Shown: positions 16,186-25,719 of the stretch, piece by piece
Layout: each line of letters begins with the position of its first letter
How positions within the stretch are numbered: position 1 is the stretch's first letter
Assembly (NCBI GenBank): GCA_030601885.1
Contig: JAUWAU010000003.1
Location: 124,001 to 188,000, forward strand
DNA: 64,000 bases
Reading direction: 5' to 3'
Origin: Armatimonadota bacterium
GTDB taxonomy: Bacteria > Armatimonadota > Zipacnadia > JAUWAU01
The notes under the pieces: model-generated
The model's input: the letters and a program-made list of their open reading frames with translations, nothing else
What the model was told of the DNA's origin: nothing
Database searches by the model: none
Program-made: the position numbers and the translations under genes

Positions 16186-18336
16186 CTAACGCCCGTTGAC
16201 ATACCCCACAGCCACCGCGACGGGAGGGAGGCGGGCGCCACTGGGGATGTCGGTGGCCTTGCGGACCGGCTCCGACTCGCCCGGCCATGACGCCCGGACG
16301 GCCAGCATGAAGCGACTGCCGCGCGAGGGCATGCGTGTGGGAAAGCGCACGCGGAACGTGACCGTGCGTGCCGACTGCACCGGGATCGTAGGCACACGGA
16401 CGGTGGCCGCACTCAGGTGCTGCACGCCCGCAGTCTGATGCAGGCGCAGCCGCACGTTGTGCAGCGGCTTCCCGCTGACATTGCTCACCGTCGCCCGCAC
16501 GTTGAGGGGCATTCCGATGGCCGCCGACTTCGGCGCATTCACAGAGACCCGTAGTGGGTACAGGCCCCAATCGGTGCGCAAGGCCGTAATCGCCGCCGCA
16601 CCCGCCAGGGCCCACTCTGTGCCGGGATATGGCCCAAGCCGCGGGCTGTGCAGAATGCGGTTCAGGTCGTGCACGAAAATACCCTTGGCGAGATCGTCTC
16701 TGATCATCTTCGTCCCGCGTCGAAGGCGATTGTAGAGCTCCTCGGGCCCGGCCGGCTCTTTCGTGGACTGGTGCCAGTACCAGTCAACCTGGTCGCCCAC
16801 CACGAGATTGAACTGGCCGCGGCGGCAGTACTCGCCCCACGAGCGGATGACCTCGTTGAAGTGCGCCTGCGACTCCACCTGGTACAGCATCACGGCATTG
16901 ATCGCCAGCCCGGCGTCACCAAGCATGGCCGGATCCTGCCCGTGCTGCTTGCCGTGGGCCCAACTCAAGGTGAAGGCATAGAGCCGGCCGTCGAGCGCTC
17001 CGGCCTCAACGAGCTCCTTTACGATGAGAGCCGTTTTCCGCCCCCGAAACCAGTTCCACCGATCGAAGAGGTCGCGGTTGTAGTTCCACTCCACCTCCAC
17101 CTTGTTCTGCAGCCAGATCATTCTGCGCCGGCGGTCCCACGAGCCCCATCCTGTGGGCACTTGGACGGAGAGATCGCGCACGAACTCGTCCACCATCTCG
17201 TACCCATCGCCATCGGTGCGTAGGTAATCCACGCCCACGTAGTCTACGCCGTGGCGCTTGCGCATGCTGGTGGCAAGATCGATCATGTGGTTGACGCGGC
17301 GCGCATCGAGCAGAGAGACGAAGTCGGTTTGGTGCACGCCGCGTGTAGCCCGGTAGTCGTAGGCGTAGTCGTAGTCCGGTCGCCGGGCCCGCGGGCCCGT
17401 GGTGTCGTAGGCAACCATGTATGGGCCGAAGCTGATGCCCCGCTTGCGTGCCTCCTCCGCGAGCAGTGGCACCTGCTCGCGGGCCAGGGTCATCCACGGT
17501 CGCTGCAGCGTCAGACGACCGCTGCGCGCGTCGGTGTATCCCGCCCGGTACCACAGGGCATTGGCGCCGACGAACTCGCACCAATCGAAGATGGCGCGCC
17601 AGTCGCCCTCAGTGCCGTCCGGCCGCCGAAGACGAGCCGTCGCCAGATTCCATGTTGCCTCCAACGTCAGCACACCAAGCCCCGGGGCCATGGCGACGGG
17701 TTTGCGATCTGACACCCGGAACGGCGCTGTCGCAACGCCATAGCTCCGGCCCTCATCGTGCAGCTTCGGCGGCTCGCGTCCGAGGCGGCGCTGCTCGCGC
17801 CGCAGCCTCTGCCGCTCCGCAGCGCTGAGCCACTCCCATTGCTCGGCATCGATCCGCGCCGTGACCCGGAGCACGTAGTCGGCCGGCGGCGCATTCCACG
17901 GAACGGGCCAACGCACGATCCACTTCCCGGAGTCACGATCAAGGCTCAGTGGCACGTGCTTGATGCCGCCGACGGTCTCTGCCGGCTCTCCGTCCTGCAA
18001 GATACGAACATCCGGCGGCTCGTCGCGTATAGGCTCGCCGTCCGCGTTCAGATACGTCACGGACGCACGCACGAGATCGTAGCGCAAGTACTCGGTCTTG
18101 TCGGTCGTCACCTCAAGGGGAAAAGACAGCTTCCGCGCAGCTATTGGGGGCGCCGGCGGAAACAGCCTGCGCCAGGCTCGCAGCGCCGGCTTACGCAACA
18201 GCAGCGCGCCGATGGTCAGGAGAAGCAGCAGCGGCAGCAGGCAGCAGAAGAGCCGGCGTCGGCGCTGCCGCCTGCGTTGCCGTTCGTCACGCAGCGTCGG
18301 GCCGTAGCCGCGAAAGAATATGAGCCGGTCTGACAT
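16186..18336 (-). CDS. Membrane-anchored putative glycoside-hydrolase-like TIM-barrel protein
   Basis: 716 residues from ATG at 18336 (a GTG two codons earlier is an alternative). A highly basic cytoplasmic stretch (RDERQRRRQRRRRLF) and one membrane helix (CCLLPLLLLLTIGALLL, about residues 31-47) anchor it outward. An Ig/sandwich-like region follows (LEVTTDKTEYLRYDLVRASV, a bacterial alpha-2-macroglobulin-like strand pattern). The central 300 residues look like a TIM-barrel glycosidase (FVGANALWYRAGYTDA; ISFGPYMVAYDTTG; VDYVGVDYLRTDGDGYEMVD with acidic candidates). The C-terminus (LRVSVNAPKSAAIGMPLNVR) resembles a CARDB-type fold. I cannot assign a glycoside-hydrolase family, and catalysis is inferred. 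Confidence 0.55.
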   Translation of the reverse strand: MSDRLIFFRGYGPTLRDERQRRRQRRRRLFCCLLPLLLLLTIGALLLRKPALRAWRRLFPPAPPIAARKLSFPLEVTTDKTEYLRYDLVRASVTYLNADGEPIRDEPPDVRILQDGEPAETVGGIKHVPLSLDRDSGKWIVRWPVPWNAPPADYVLRVTARIDAEQWEWLSAAERQRLRREQRRLGREPPKLHDEGRSYGVATAPFRVSDRKPVAMAPGLGVLTLEATWNLATARLRRPDGTEGDWRAIFDWCEFVGANALWYRAGYTDARSGRLTLQRPWMTLAREQVPLLAEEARKRGISFGPYMVAYDTTGPRARRPDYDYAYDYRATRGVHQTDFVSLLDARRVNHMIDLATSMRKRHGVDYVGVDYLRTDGDGYEMVDEFVRDLSVQVPTGWGSWDRRRRMIWLQNKVEVEWNYNRDLFDRWNWFRGRKTALIVKELVEAGALDGRLYAFTLSWAHGKQHGQDPAMLGDAGLAINAVMLYQVESQAHFNEVIRSWGEYCRRGQFNLVVGDQVDWYWHQSTKEPAGPEELYNRLRRGTKMIRDDLAKGIFVHDLNRILHSPRLGPYPGTEWALAGAAAITALRTDWGLYPLRVSVNAPKSAAIGMPLNVRATVSNVSGKPLHNVRLRLHQTAGVQHLSAATVRVPTIPVQSARTVTFRVRFPTRMPSRGSRFMLAVRASWPGESEPVRKATDIPSGARLPPVAVAVGYVNGR

Positions 18337-19260
18337 GTGCACTCGTTGCCCCTGGCCCCCAGCAATGTCTCGGGAGCAGCGAAGAATCCCCGCACCGCCG
18401 GCCATCAGCAGGTGGGCCGGCTGCAGGCGTTGCCTTCGCCGCCGAACGCGCCATTTCTTCTTTCCATACGCTAGTGCTTCGTTCGGTAAGTTCGCGTGTC
18501 AAAGGCAGCGGGCCATTATTGGCCCGCCTACGCGGCTGCGGCCTTCAGTGCGCCGCTCGCGGCCCGCATCCCCGCGTAGGTCGGGCTTTCCAGCCCGACA
18601 ATTCCAACGCGGACCTTTCCATACGCTACCGTGGGCGTGCTGGCGTGGCGCATTAACCGCGGGAACAGCAGCTCAGGCGGGGGCGTGAAGAGCACTCCGG
18701 AAGCCAGGATAGTGCTGGCCAGAGGACGAAACACGCTCGAGCGAGGGGTAACAGTCGGATCAGAGCAGGGCTGCAATGCAACGGACTGCATGGAATGCGA
18801 CAGCGTCAGTAGTGGTGACGCTGATGGGCCTCCTATCCTCTTCGCCGTCAGTTTCAACAAGCGTCCGCCGGGATAGGGATTCTTCGCGAGCCCCTCGCGC
18901 TGTCTGACTGCATGTGGCCCGCAGGCCCGCGTTCGCGTACGGATACGCCGCGAGAACGATGTAGCGGGGGGCGCAGACCCGGCTCCACAGCTCTGGAATT
19001 GGCGGGCCGAGTGACACGACGCCATATCCATCGAAGGAGATGTTGCCGCGGGCGCGGAATTCACCCGGTAGTGAGGGTGTGTTCCGTACCGCGCCCGCGC
19101 ACAGCAGGGGCGTCATCATCGCGTCGCCGGCAGCCGTGTGAGGCGATGGCAGTGGTTAGTGGTCAGTGGTCAGGAACGGCAAAGGCGGCGGGGATAGGCA
19201 TCCTCGCCCTACAGCACGCTTGTCATTGTCGGGCGAGTAGACAGAAAGCAGGTGTGTACA
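18337..19260. other. 924-base repeat-bearing gap
   Basis: No convincing gene. It contains a GTCGGGCTTTCCAGCCCGAC hairpin at about 18578-18600, two copies of CTTTCCATACGCTA (near 18461 and 18615), a heptamer-repeat copy (19149-19173), and a GGCAAAGGCGGCGGGGAT hairpin unit ending CCCTACA (about 19180-19216). Some frames look like eroded coding sequence, for example a minus-strand stretch at 19060-18930, but no family is recognisable. Confidence 0.5.
19149..19173 (+). repeat. CAGTGRT heptamer repeat, copy 1
   Basis: Consecutive CAGTGGT-type heptamers (GCAGTGGTTAGTGGTCAG and continuing). It is followed within 10 bases by a GGCAAAGG motif and a GC-rich hairpin ending CCCTACA. Confidence 0.7.
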
Positions 19261-20487
19261 ATGTCAGCAACACCAGAATCGCTCTCGATCGTCGTCAGTG
19301 CACCGAACCGGAACTATGCCGAGGCGCCGGTATGCGTGAGCGTGCCCGCGCCGGCGCAGTGCGCGTCGGCCGTGCTGAGGCAACTCGAACCCGCCGCCGA
19401 CGTGCCGTGCCAATTGAAGAAGCAGAACGGCGAGGTGACGGTGACCTGGATACTTCGCGATCTGAAGCAGGGCAGCTCGCGCAGCTACGAGCTGAGCTTG
19501 AGCGACGAGCCGCCGACCGAGGGTGCCCAGGGCGTGAGACTGGAACAGGGCATTGACGCCGTAGACGTGGACATAGACGGAGAACTGTTCACTCGCTACT
19601 ACTACGGCGGCTTCCCGAAGCCGGTGCTGTGGCCGATTATCGGCCCGACGGGCAAGAGCGTCACGCGCGAGTTCCCCATGAGGGACGCCCTCGAGACCGA
19701 GCGGGAGGACCACCATCATCACCGCGGGCTGTTCTTCACCCACGGCGACATCAACGGCGTCTGCTTCTGGTCCGAGGGGGAGGAGAGCGGCCGCGGTGTA
19801 CATCGAGAGTTCGTGGAAATAGATGGAGGGCCCGTCTACGCGGTGATCAAGACACGCAACGACTGGATGGTGGGCAAATGGGAGGCGCAGGAGCCACGGA
19901 CCGTGGACGGCGTGTATCTCGACGCCTGGAAGGGCGTCGGCGAGCCGGAGAAGCTGTGCGAGGACGAGCGCGAGGTGCGGATCTATCGGGTGGAAAGCGG
20001 CCGCCTGCTGGACTTCAGCATCACCATCCGGGCGTCGGAGAAGGAGCTGGTGTTCGGCGACACCAAGGAGGGCAGCTTCGGCATTCGCCTGGCCGGGACC
20101 ATGAAGGTGACTTCCGGCCTCGGAGGGCGCATCGTCAACGCCCGCGGTGAAACAGACGACGATGCCTGGGGCAAGCGGGCCGAGTGGTGCGACTATTACG
20201 GGCCGGTTGATGGCGACACACTGGGAGTGGCCATCCTGGACCATCCCACGAGCTTCCGCCATCCGACCTACTGGCACGTGCGCACCTACGGCCTGTTCGC
20301 CATCAATCCCTTCGGCCTGCACGACTACATGGGCGGCCCGGAGGACCGGGGCAACCACACGGTGCCGCAGGGCGAGACGGTGACGTTCAAGTATCGCATC
20401 TTTATACATGAGGGCGACACCGAATCTGCGCGGGTGGCCGATGTGTATGGGGCATACGAAGATCCACCTGTGGTCGAGGTGAAGTGA
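19261..20487 (+). CDS. PmoA/DUF6807 family protein (no signal peptide)
   Basis: 408 residues from ATG at 19261. It belongs to the family annotated 'methane oxygenase PmoA' in databases (now DUF6807). That name is misleading, because this is a soluble protein common in polysaccharide-degrading bacteria. Diagnostic stretches are KPVLWPIIGPTGKSVTR, a DHHHHRGLFFTHGDINGVC block (about residues 158-176) with four consecutive histidines, and FRHPTYWHVRTYGLFAINPFG. No export signal is seen. The next gene encodes a close paralogue that has one. Its biochemical role is not established; the His cluster suggests metal or sugar binding. Confidence 0.85.
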   Translation: MSATPESLSIVVSAPNRNYAEAPVCVSVPAPAQCASAVLRQLEPAADVPCQLKKQNGEVTVTWILRDLKQGSSRSYELSLSDEPPTEGAQGVRLEQGIDAVDVDIDGELFTRYYYGGFPKPVLWPIIGPTGKSVTREFPMRDALETEREDHHHHRGLFFTHGDINGVCFWSEGEESGRGVHREFVEIDGGPVYAVIKTRNDWMVGKWEAQEPRTVDGVYLDAWKGVGEPEKLCEDEREVRIYRVESGRLLDFSITIRASEKELVFGDTKEGSFGIRLAGTMKVTSGLGGRIVNARGETDDDAWGKRAEWCDYYGPVDGDTLGVAILDHPTSFRHPTYWHVRTYGLFAINPFGLHDYMGGPEDRGNHTVPQGETVTFKYRIFIHEGDTESARVADVYGAYEDPPVVEVK

Positions 20488-20538
20488 AGCCTACAGCGCG
20501 AGGCGGATTGCCACCCGACGACGGAAAAGGAGCAAATC

Positions 20539-21864
20539 ATGCCTTGCTCGACAACGCAGCGCAGCGTCTTGAGCGACTCTGTGTCCCTCGGCCCAGCTTG
20601 CATCGCGGTATTCATCGCCTTTGCCGGTTGCACTGAAGGGGCGAGAGCCGCGCAGCGCCACACCATCGTCGTCAGCGCACCAAACCGCGACTACGCCGAG
20701 GTGCCCGTGTCGGTTACGCTGCCCACGCGGCAGAAGGTAGCCGCAGCCGCACTCAGACAGCTCGACCCGGCCACTTACGTCCCGTGTCAGTTGCGGCAGG
20801 ATAACGGTGAGGTGGAGGTCACGTGGATACTTCGCGACCTCAAGCGAGGCAGCTCGCGCACCTACGAGCTCACGCTCGGTGAGCCCGTGCCTATCGCCGA
20901 CATCGAGGGCGTGATCCTGCACAAAACCGACGATGCCGTGCAGGTGGATATCGAGGGACAGCTCTTCACGCGCTACTACTACCGTGGGCTGCCAAAGCCG
21001 GTCCTGTGGCCCATCATCGGCCCGACGGGAAGGAGCGTTACTCGCAGCTACCCGATGACGGACGCCCTCGAGAGCGAGCGGGAGGACCACCATCACCATC
21101 GAGGCCTGTCGTTCACCCACGGGGACATCAACGGCACCGACTTCTGGTCGGAGAGCAGCAAGAGCGGCCGGGCCGCGCACCGGGAGTTCGTCGAGCTGGC
21201 CGACGGGCCGGTCTGCGGGGTCATCAGGACGCGCAACGATTGGGTGACCGGAGAGTGGGAGAAGAGGGAGCCGCGCACGGTAGATGGGGTGCATCTGGGC
21301 GGTTGGAATCCCGTCGCCGAGCCGACGAAGCTGTGCGAGGACGAGCGGGAGATCCGAATCTATCGAGTCGGCAACGGCCGGCTGCTCGACTACACCATAA
21401 CGATCAGGGCGACGAACCAGGAGCTCGTATTCGGCGACACGAAAGAGGGCAGCTTCGGCATTCGCCTGGCCGGGACGATGAAGGTGAGTGCCGAGCTCGG
21501 TGGGCGCATCGTGAACTCCAACGGCCAGACAGACGGGGAGGCCTGGGGAAAGGCGGCCGTGTGGTGCGACTACTACGGCCCGGTGGACGGCGAGACGGTC
21601 GGCGTGGCGATCCTGGATCATCCCAGCAGCTTCCGCCATCCGACGTATTGGCACGTGCGAACGTACGGGTTGTTTGCCGCCAACCCCTTTGGCCTGCACC
21701 ACTTCCTTCGTCAGGAGGAGCACACCGGCACGCACACCGTGCCGCCCGGCGAGACGGTGACCTTCAAGTACCGCATCTTCATCCACGAGGGCGACACCAA
21801 GGCGGCTCGCGTCGCCGATGTCTACGGCGCGTATGCGGACCCGCCGGTGATCACGCTGAAGTGA
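20539..21864 (+). CDS. PmoA/DUF6807 family protein with signal peptide
   Basis: 441 residues; ATG at 20539 after AAGGAG. It adds an N-terminal signal (LGPACIAVFIAFAGC) that may be a lipoprotein signal, although Phe at -3 of the Cys is atypical. The rest aligns end to end with the preceding gene product, including FGDTKEGSFGIRLAGTMKV, the DHHHHRGL-FTHGDING block and HPTYWHVRTYGLFA. The 51-base spacing and close similarity indicate tandem duplication and probable co-transcription, with the two products acting in different compartments. Confidence 0.87.
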   Translation: MPCSTTQRSVLSDSVSLGPACIAVFIAFAGCTEGARAAQRHTIVVSAPNRDYAEVPVSVTLPTRQKVAAAALRQLDPATYVPCQLRQDNGEVEVTWILRDLKRGSSRTYELTLGEPVPIADIEGVILHKTDDAVQVDIEGQLFTRYYYRGLPKPVLWPIIGPTGRSVTRSYPMTDALESEREDHHHHRGLSFTHGDINGTDFWSESSKSGRAAHREFVELADGPVCGVIRTRNDWVTGEWEKREPRTVDGVHLGGWNPVAEPTKLCEDEREIRIYRVGNGRLLDYTITIRATNQELVFGDTKEGSFGIRLAGTMKVSAELGGRIVNSNGQTDGEAWGKAAVWCDYYGPVDGETVGVAILDHPSSFRHPTYWHVRTYGLFAANPFGLHHFLRQEEHTGTHTVPPGETVTFKYRIFIHEGDTKAARVADVYGAYADPPVITLK

Positions 21865-21874
21865 GCCCTCATCG

Positions 21875-22122
21875 TGTGCCACGGCTTGCTCCCCAACCCG
21901 TGCGCCGCCGATGAGCCCAGACCCACGGGTAGCAAGCTACCCGTGCCACACACAGCAGCACGGTGTGCCACGGCTTGCTCGTCAAGCCGTGGCCTTGGCC
22001 GGCAGCACACGGGTAGCGAGCTGCCCGTGCCACACACAGCAGCACGGTGTGCCACGGCTTGCTCGTCAAGCCGTGGCCTTGGCCGGCAGCACACGGGTAG
22101 CGAGCTGCCCGTGCCACACGAT
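21875..22122 (+). repeat. Tandem array of about 84-bp hairpin units
   Basis: Three head-to-tail units starting at 21875, 21964 and 22048. Units two and three are identical over 75 bases; unit one is 89 bases and diverged. Each unit carries two inverted repeats: CCACGGCTTG/CAAGCCGTGG around CTCGT, and CACGGGTAG/CTGCCCGTG. The array fills the gap before the sugar-isomerase gene. A related sequence is inserted inside ahbD at 48512. Confidence 0.85.
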
Positions 22123-22141
22123 TGCGAAAAGAGGCAACACC

Positions 22142-23053
22142 ATGGCCAAGACAACGGACCGACGGAGCTTCTTGCGGGATACTGCACTGCTTGCCACGGG
22201 CGCGGCCGGCGCCATGGCCGCCGGGCCCGTCGGCGCCATCGAGCCGATATCGAGGCAGGGCCAGCCACGCATCAAGCTGAGCTGCTGCGCATACTCGTAC
22301 CGCAAGTACCTCTCCGGCGCGGATGCCACGATGACCCTGGACGACTTCATCGAGAAGTGCGCAGCGATGGGCCTCGACGGCGTTGAGTTGACGTCGTATT
22401 ACTTCCCGAAGCCCGTGACGCCGGAGTACCTCAACCACCTCAAGCGTAAGGCGTTCCTCCTCGGCATGGACGTCTCCGGCACGGCGCTCGGCAACAACTA
22501 CTGCAAGCCGCCGGGCCCCGAGCGCGATAGACAGATTGCCAACACCAGGCAGTGGGTCGAATACGGGGGCGCCATGGGTGCGCCGTGCATGCGCGTGTTC
22601 GCCGGAAGGGCGCCGGAGGGCGTCTCCGACGACCAGGCGCGGCAGTGGGTGGTGGAGTGCCTCGAGGAGTGCTCCGAGGCTGCCGCCAAGCATGGCGTCG
22701 TCCTGGCGCTGGAGAACCACGGCGGCGTCACCGCAACGGCCGATGGAGTGCTGGACATCATCAAGGCCGTCAAGTCGGACTGGTGCGGCCTCAACCTGGA
22801 CACGGGCAACTTCCGCACGGAAGATCCGTACGCCGACATAGCCAAGGCCGCGCCGTATGCCGTCACCACCCACGTGAAGACGGAGGTCTCGCCGAAGGGC
22901 GGGCAGCGAGCCGAGGCCGACTTCAAGCGCATCGTGGAGATACTCCGTGGAGTCAACTACCGGGGCTATCTGTCGCTCGAGTACGAGGCCAAGGAGGACC
23001 CCGTGACCGGCGTCCCAAAGGCCATCGAGAGGATGCAGGAGGCAGTGAGCTAG
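22142..23053 (+). CDS. Tat-exported sugar phosphate isomerase/epimerase-like TIM barrel
   Basis: 303 residues. ATG at 22142 follows AAAGAGG; the open frame extends upstream only through repeat DNA, so an earlier start is rejected. N-terminal Tat signal DRRSFLRDTALLATGAAGAM. The mature domain is an AP-endonuclease-2-type TIM barrel (PF01261): FIEKCAAMGLDGVELTSYYF, VLALENHGGVTATADGVLDI, WCGLNLDTGNFR and YRGYLSLEYEAKEDPVTGVP, with the metal-ligand Glu/His/Asp pattern. Such exported isomerases are common in polysaccharide-degrading bacteria, with substrates mostly unknown. The stop codon is shared with the convergent heparinase gene through CTAG at 23050-23053. Confidence 0.88.
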   Translation: MAKTTDRRSFLRDTALLATGAAGAMAAGPVGAIEPISRQGQPRIKLSCCAYSYRKYLSGADATMTLDDFIEKCAAMGLDGVELTSYYFPKPVTPEYLNHLKRKAFLLGMDVSGTALGNNYCKPPGPERDRQIANTRQWVEYGGAMGAPCMRVFAGRAPEGVSDDQARQWVVECLEECSEAAAKHGVVLALENHGGVTATADGVLDIIKAVKSDWCGLNLDTGNFRTEDPYADIAKAAPYAVTTHVKTEVSPKGGQRAEADFKRIVEILRGVNYRGYLSLEYEAKEDPVTGVPKAIERMQEAVS

Positions 23054-25719
23054 GGAAGCAGGGGAATCGCCACCGGCTCGGCGATGAGGTAATCGGCCCC
23101 GGGCTCGGACGTGAACGTGAGCGCGCCGTCGGCGATCTCGACCTCGACGCTGCTCGCCTGCCCATCTTGCAGCAGTCGGAACACCTGCAGACCCGCTGCC
23201 GGGTCGCCCAGTGAGATGGTCAGCGCCAGCGCCTCGTCCGACCGGTTCTCAATGCGCCAGTTCCCCGCCTGCTCTTTCACGAGTGCCCCGGTGAACGGCG
23301 CCGAGCACTGCAGCGACGGCGTCATCCCTTCAAGCACTGTCGCATCCACGAGTCCGATGCGTCGTATGTCGCCACCGACGACGGTAATAGCGCAGGCGCG
23401 CCCGACGAGCCGCACGCGGCCGCAGCGGTACTGGCCCGAGTCCCATCCGAACAGGAGCACGTGCTCCGCATCGCCCACCTGTACGCGGACCCCGACTAAC
23501 TGGGGCGAGGCGGACCCAGGAACGTACTCGAACTGCGGCGTCGGCTGTCCCTGTTTCATGGGATACAGCAGCGTGGTGAAAAGCAGCGGGAGCGGACCCT
23601 CGCGCGAGCACTTGATCACCGTCGCCGACCCCCGCCAGTTGCTGCTGAAGTCGTAGATGATCTTGCCCGGGCGCATCGAGAGCATGCCCTCCAGAAACGT
23701 AAGAACAAGGGAGCTGTCCCCCACGCCCGGCGCCGTCACCACCCGGGCCTGCGCGTCCACGCTGGGCCGCACGGGCGTCAGACGGAAGTACGCGTCCGCC
23801 CGATGCGTACCCTCTCCGGACACGATGTCGCTCAGAACCCAGAAGTCGGGCTTCACGAACCAGATGCGGCGACGGCAGGTCGCGTCCAGGTAGCCGGGGT
23901 GCGATCCGTCCACATAGTCGAAGGCGCTGCTGGCGAGCCACGCATGAGCGACGGCGTCCTGCGCGTTCTGGTCCTTGCCATCCACCACGATGGCGTTGTG
24001 GTTGCTGGTGGCCTTCGCCTCGTCTTTCTCGGGGCTGTCGTATGGCCCGACGCCCATGTCCTCGAGGTAGTTCGTCCCGTCGGCGCACAGTATGAAGGAA
24101 AGCTGATCGTAGTGCGAATGCGTGCTGACGCCCATGTTGGTGCGTCGCTTCCCGCCGTAGGGACCACATTTGAACGCCAGGTAGCGGGCGAAGGGGCGCC
24201 AGTCGCTCCGCATGATGTAGAACCCGCTGTCCGGGAAGGCAATGCTCGTCTGCGCCGGCGACCGTCCCTCCCGGCGCTTCGTGGCCACGTACTTCGTGTC
24301 CGGCCGCCCGAAGAGGGGGCCGGCGATCTTGGCGTACATCTCGCGGGAGATGTCCTCGGTTCTGCTGTCGCCGAACATGGGCAGCGTCAGGTCGGGCTTC
24401 AGCAGATACGTCATGAAGTCGAAGATCTGCTCCACGCGCTCCTGGAAGCTGTCGGGAAGCTCCACGCCATTGAGTCGGGCCGCCAGCACGACTCCGCCGT
24501 ACCAGCGGGCGTTGACTTTGTGGTAGATCGGCGCGAGCTCGATCTGCCCGCCGTCGGGATAGTGTTGTACCGATAGCTCCTGCGTCAGGCGCTCGATCGT
24601 CAGCCGCTGCCACTTGGGCGCGTCCTTGAACTCAGGGAAGTACAACGCCGCGTGAAACAGCCCGCCGGCCTGCGCAACGCCCCAATTGCTGCCGCTGCGG
24701 AAGCGGTGCTCGGGCACGAGAAACTCCGCGCACTGCCAGACCGATGAGAGCATGCGGAATAGCGCCTCGGGGGTGAAGCCGGGCGATCCCGCAGCAGACG
24801 AGAACTGCTCGGCGTAGCCCCATAGACGACTGCCGACCCGCAGCGTCACCCACTGGCCGCTCCGTGGGTCCGGCGGATTCCGCGTCACCCAGTCGATGAC
24901 GTCACTGGCAAACCGGGCCGCGCCCGCCTCGTCGCCCACCGCGCCCAGCGGGTTGCGATACCAGCGCGGCGTCTTGCGCTGCCGGTAGTACGCAAGCAGC
25001 GCGTGCTTGGCAACCTCGTACTCGCGCCGCACGACGGCTGCCCTCACGTGCTCGAGCCCGAGGCGGTCAAGATCGAGGAGCTGGAAGAAAGTGGGCCCGT
25101 CGAGGACGCCAATGGCGACGACGTCGGCCGCGGGCACTACTTCCGTCGGGGCCGGGGGCTCCTTTGCCTCGCGGAGCTCGACGTCGTCGAACCACATCGT
25201 ACCGGCCTCGGCATGCAGGAACAGCCGCACGCGCACCCGGATGGCCCGCTGCGGCGCGCGCACGGTGCCGCCGACCTGATACCAGTCGTGCGTGCCCGGC
25301 CTGGGGTCTCCCACATCCGCGGCGCTCAAGTCACCTGCATCGCTCTGCCAGATGAGGTTTATGAGCTGCGCTGCCGGCACGGGCACAAGTCGCTCGGACC
25401 TGACCCAGATGCTCACCTCGTACGCCTGCCCGGCGCGCACTGGGATGGTTTGGCTGAAGTTGAAGCGGGCCGGCTCGGTGGCGCTGATCTTGGCGGACGC
25501 CTCGCCCGTATGGGCCACCGCCGTATCGCGTGCCGCCACCGGGCGCCCCTGCGGGAAGTTACGGCCCCAGTGGGTGGGGAAGCCGCGCGCATCGGCGAGC
25601 TCGAAGGAGCCGTTCTGCACGAGGTTGTCGGGGCTTGGACTCTCGCGCTCCTGGGCTGCACCGGCCGTGCACAGCACGCAGAGGATTGCGATCATCGAAG
25701 CCACGTAGCTCCTGTGCAT
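23050..25719 (-). CDS. Heparinase II/III-family polysaccharide lyase
   Basis: 889-residue exported enzyme. Signal peptide SMIAILCVLCTAGAAQ. Residues about 30-185 are a carbohydrate-binding-like jelly roll (LVQNGSFELADARGFPTHWG, MWFDDVELRE). The alpha/alpha-toroid N-terminal domain follows (HALLAYYRQRKTPRWY; GSNWGVAQAGGLFHAALYFP; YPDGGQIELAPIYH), then the heparinase II/III C-terminal sandwich (FPDSGFYIMRSDW; STHSHYDQLSFILCADGTNY; SNHNAIVVDGKDQN). The conserved HSHYDQLSF and SNHN segments contain the expected catalytic/metal His and Tyr. It should cleave uronic-acid-containing polysaccharides by beta-elimination; the actual substrate (alginate, heparin-like or other) is not determined. Confidence 0.88.
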   Translation of the reverse strand: MHRSYVASMIAILCVLCTAGAAQERESPSPDNLVQNGSFELADARGFPTHWGRNFPQGRPVAARDTAVAHTGEASAKISATEPARFNFSQTIPVRAGQAYEVSIWVRSERLVPVPAAQLINLIWQSDAGDLSAADVGDPRPGTHDWYQVGGTVRAPQRAIRVRVRLFLHAEAGTMWFDDVELREAKEPPAPTEVVPAADVVAIGVLDGPTFFQLLDLDRLGLEHVRAAVVRREYEVAKHALLAYYRQRKTPRWYRNPLGAVGDEAGAARFASDVIDWVTRNPPDPRSGQWVTLRVGSRLWGYAEQFSSAAGSPGFTPEALFRMLSSVWQCAEFLVPEHRFRSGSNWGVAQAGGLFHAALYFPEFKDAPKWQRLTIERLTQELSVQHYPDGGQIELAPIYHKVNARWYGGVVLAARLNGVELPDSFQERVEQIFDFMTYLLKPDLTLPMFGDSRTEDISREMYAKIAGPLFGRPDTKYVATKRREGRSPAQTSIAFPDSGFYIMRSDWRPFARYLAFKCGPYGGKRRTNMGVSTHSHYDQLSFILCADGTNYLEDMGVGPYDSPEKDEAKATSNHNAIVVDGKDQNAQDAVAHAWLASSAFDYVDGSHPGYLDATCRRRIWFVKPDFWVLSDIVSGEGTHRADAYFRLTPVRPSVDAQARVVTAPGVGDSSLVLTFLEGMLSMRPGKIIYDFSSNWRGSATVIKCSREGPLPLLFTTLLYPMKQGQPTPQFEYVPGSASPQLVGVRVQVGDAEHVLLFGWDSGQYRCGRVRLVGRACAITVVGGDIRRIGLVDATVLEGMTPSLQCSAPFTGALVKEQAGNWRIENRSDEALALTISLGDPAAGLQVFRLLQDGQASSVEVEIADGALTFTSEPGADYLIAEPVAIPLLP

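Noticed and set aside
18760..19119. Minus-strand 119-codon frame as a gene or pseudogene
   Set aside because: Some stretches look protein-like, but there is no ribosome site, no recognised family, and the region is mixed with repeats.
19264..20409. 381-codon frame antisense to the first PmoA gene, and a similar one antisense to the second
   Set aside because: Both are reverse shadows of paralogous genes, which explains why they resemble each other. His/Val/Ala-rich composition and no motif.
21875..22122. Possible CRISPR array
   Set aside because: Units are about 84 bp in direct succession with no unique spacers and contain internal hairpins. No cas genes are nearby.
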